Positions 23,685 through 24,647 of a stretch of 24,647 nucleotides of DNA are shown piece after piece (the stretch's first letter is position 1; every line of letters starts with the position of its first letter). The notes below the pieces were generated by a model. It did no database searches. It saw nothing but the letters and a program-made list of their open reading frames with translations, and had not been told where the DNA came from. The DNA lies in assembly GCF_938018035.1 (NCBI RefSeq), contig NZ_CALIJF010000318.1:1-24647 (forward strand), given 5' to 3'. A program made the position numbers and the translations under genes. Origin of the DNA: an uncultured Campylobacter sp. GTDB lineage: Bacteria > Campylobacterota > Campylobacteria > Campylobacterales > Campylobacteraceae.

Positions 23685-24018
23685 AGATAAAATTTTGGAT
23701 CTAAACTTTCAGCGCAAAGTGGCTAAAACGGCGCTCGGAGTGAGTATGGGCATCACAGCTTTAACCGCGCTGAATATGAACTCGCGCATGTCGCAGCTAC
23801 ATAAAGTTTCGGGTGCAGTGATGCTGGCAAGCGCGATTTGGCACGCTAGCCTTTACGGCTCGCCATACAGCGAGTTTTTGCAAAATAGAAAAGCAAAGAG
23901 CAGGGGCAGAAAGAGATCCGTAGCAAATTTAGCTTTGGAAAATCTGTCGGACGGCAAAAGCACATCTGCAAAAAGTACTCCTACAAAAAGAAAGCCTCGC
24001 ACGCGCAAAAGCGCCTAA
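23674..24018 (+). CDS. Two-helix membrane protein with paired His and basic tail
   Basis: Protein of 114 residues starting at TTG 23674 (ribosome site AAAGGGGTAAAA) inside the 3' end of the ATPase gene, so it is certainly co-expressed. Two membrane helices lie at about residues 18-34 and 44-61. The second reads LHKVSGAVMLASAIWHASLY, with H43 and H57 fourteen residues apart. This is the spacing and style of the DUF4405/cytochrome b-like helix, so haem or metal binding is possible but unproven. The tail (71-114) is strongly basic (RKAKSRGRKRS, then TKRKPRTRKSA), echoing the Lys-rich tail of the 163-residue protein in the same cluster. The family is not recognised. Confidence 0.75.
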   Translation: MSIEDKILDLNFQRKVAKTALGVSMGITALTALNMNSRMSQLHKVSGAVMLASAIWHASLYGSPYSEFLQNRKAKSRGRKRSVANLALENLSDGKSTSAKSTPTKRKPRTRKSA

Positions 24019-24269
24019 CTTTAGAATAGAACACGCATTGTAGTTATTCTGGTCGGTGTCTAGGACGGCAAAAGTAAATCCACCCGCTCTAAGACATCGG
24101 GCGAGAAGTAAGACTACAAAATTTAACAAAACGAGCGCAACGCAGATCACTCCGAAAACACGCCACAGTACACTCAAGAGCGACGCCTCGTAGCAAATGG
24201 CGTAGTGCGGTGCAAGATCGCGCCGCACGTAAAATTTTAAAAGCGTAACGCTTCGCGACTTTACTGTCT
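24019..24269. other. Gene-free stretch with remnants of basic coding sequence
   Basis: Beyond the stop at 24018 the same frame gives, after further stops, DGKSKSTRSKTSGEK (from 24064). This repeats the DGKS element of the preceding tail, with an 11-base identity GACGGCAAAAG at 23949 and 24064. In the neighbouring frame RSKTTKFNKTSATQITPKTR is readable. Both are Lys/Thr/Ser/Arg-rich and broken by stops, suggesting decayed tail-coding DNA. The hydrophobic minus-strand ORF over the same bases is an antisense shadow. AAGCGTAACGCTT (24241-24253 region) is a short palindrome. Confidence 0.4.
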
Positions 24270-24298
24270 AAAAGGATTTATTTTGCATAAATCCTTTT
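24270..24298. terminator. Strong hairpin with A- and T-flanks (bidirectional-type terminator)
   Basis: Perfect 11-base stem AAAAGGATTTA (24270-24280) / TAAATCCTTTT (24288-24298) with loop TTTTGCA. It can serve transcripts from the left (ATPase cluster). It also lies inside the 3' codons of the minus-strand repeat gene (KINPF region). Confidence 0.55.
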
Positions 24299-24468
24299 CC
24301 TTGACCCCAATTGCTTTTATAACCTCTTGAATTTCTTCTCTACTATATATACTAATATATTCAGTTTTATCATCACTCAATATTCTTATGCGCTTTAACG
24401 TTCTGTCCTCATTGCATTCCATCTCTTCACTTCCGTTATTATACTTTTTCGACGCCATTTTTATGTAT

Positions 24469-24647
24469 CCATTTTCATACCAATTGCATAAAATTCCGTT
24501 GCTACTTTCCTAGCTCTCTTGCTGGCCATTTTCATACCAGGTACGTGATGTTTTATTGCTATCGCGCTCGCTCTTTAGTTGACCATTTTTATACCAGTTA
24601 CGCCATGTTCCATTATTATTTTCTTCACTTTCTTGTTATCCGTTTTC
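24469..24647. repeat. 57-base tandem repeats encoding 19-residue WYENG units
   Basis: The phrase CCATTTTCATACCA begins at 24469 and 24526, and as CCATTTTTATACCA at 24583. A fourth copy starts at 24640 (CCGTTTTC) and leaves the window. Spacing is exactly 57 bases each time, which keeps the reading frame. Confidence 0.85.

Larger units (their letters stand above)
24261..24647 (-). pseudogene. WYENG-repeat (MORN/YwqK-type) gene with premature stops, partial
   Basis: One frame runs from the window edge to the TAA at 24261-24263. It contains tandem 19-residue repeats of the form xxWYxNGQxxSExxSN: WYKNGQLKSERDSN, WYENGQQES-stop-ESSN and WYENGYIKMASKKYNNG. Stops interrupt it at 24636-24638 (TAA, where the repeat expects Gln) and 24510-24512 (TAG, where it expects Glu). 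A 65-residue segment from ATG 24458 remains open and ends KINPFRQ. Such repeats are typical of the MORN_2/YwqK-like family, often annotated as putative antitoxins or effectors. The 5' part lies outside the window. Both substitutions fit single-base changes (CAA to TAA, GAG to TAG), so decay is the likely cause. Confidence 0.7.

Noticed and set aside
23929..24228. Hydrophobic 99-residue minus-strand ORF overlapping the end of the ATPase cluster
   Set aside because: GTG start without a ribosome site. Its hydrophobicity is what the complement of Lys/Thr-rich codons produces, and it overlaps the well-supported 114-residue gene.
24469..24647. CRISPR-like regular spacing of about 57 bases
   Set aside because: The repeats are imperfect along their whole length, keep a reading frame and encode WYENG units. 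There are no unique spacers or cas genes.

Overview
The window looks like a chromosomal segment of a Campylobacterota species, most probably a moderately GC-rich oral or intestinal Campylobacter. The aspS-nadK-recN-tatD-lytic transglycosylase-rlpA order matches the one I recall from Campylobacter jejuni. The COG3400 gene-aroB-mscS-mtaB-ftsH-like order matches the Helicobacter pylori HP0282-HP0286 block. Promoters are of the T-rich, extended -10 kind (TGnTAnAAT). Several genes start with TTG or GTG, and AAATTT-type words are very dense between genes. The species assignment is inference.

Layout: (1) 1-5871, housekeeping: partial aspS on the minus strand, divergent from nadK-recN, then a tatD-mltD-like-rlpA operon. 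(2) 5872-7561, a small AT-rich accessory island. It holds a frameshifted small gene that resembles Fic-type antitoxins, an intact orphan gene, and a membrane-protein gene cut by two in-frame TAG codons. (3) 7818-8642, a YihY/BrkB membrane protein, divergent from a TonB-dependent siderophore receptor (8869-11184). (4) 11475-18659, a COG3400 gene followed by the overlapping aroB-mscS-mtaB-ftsH-like operon. The FtsH-like protein has lost its HExxH zinc site. Then comes mogA. (5) 19289-24018, seven tightly packed genes centred on an unusual P1B-type ATPase. (6) 24019-24647, decayed sequence, a strong hairpin and the damaged end of a WYENG-repeat (MORN/YwqK type) gene.

The most interesting part is region 5. 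The ATPase carries D-Y-S-C-A-L-K-L-P-T-P in place of the usual CPC metal motif. That is the signature I associate with the P1B-6 group, the hallmark ATPase (FezB) of ferrosome clusters, which build membrane-bounded iron-phosphate organelles in some other bacteria. Around it are two cysteine-free HMA-like domains (one fused to the ATPase, one free), a ferritin-like helical protein with incomplete ligands, two proteins sharing the membrane anchor FxxGxxLGxAAxY, a glycine-zipper membrane protein, and two membrane proteins with long Lys/Arg-rich tails. I infer a candidate ferrosome-like iron-storage system. Family membership of the small proteins and the metal handled cannot be settled from sequence reading alone.

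Three accessory genes are broken (one frameshift, four in-frame stops), so the accessory parts appear to be decaying while the core operons are intact. I see no tRNA, rRNA, CRISPR array, transposase or prophage gene.
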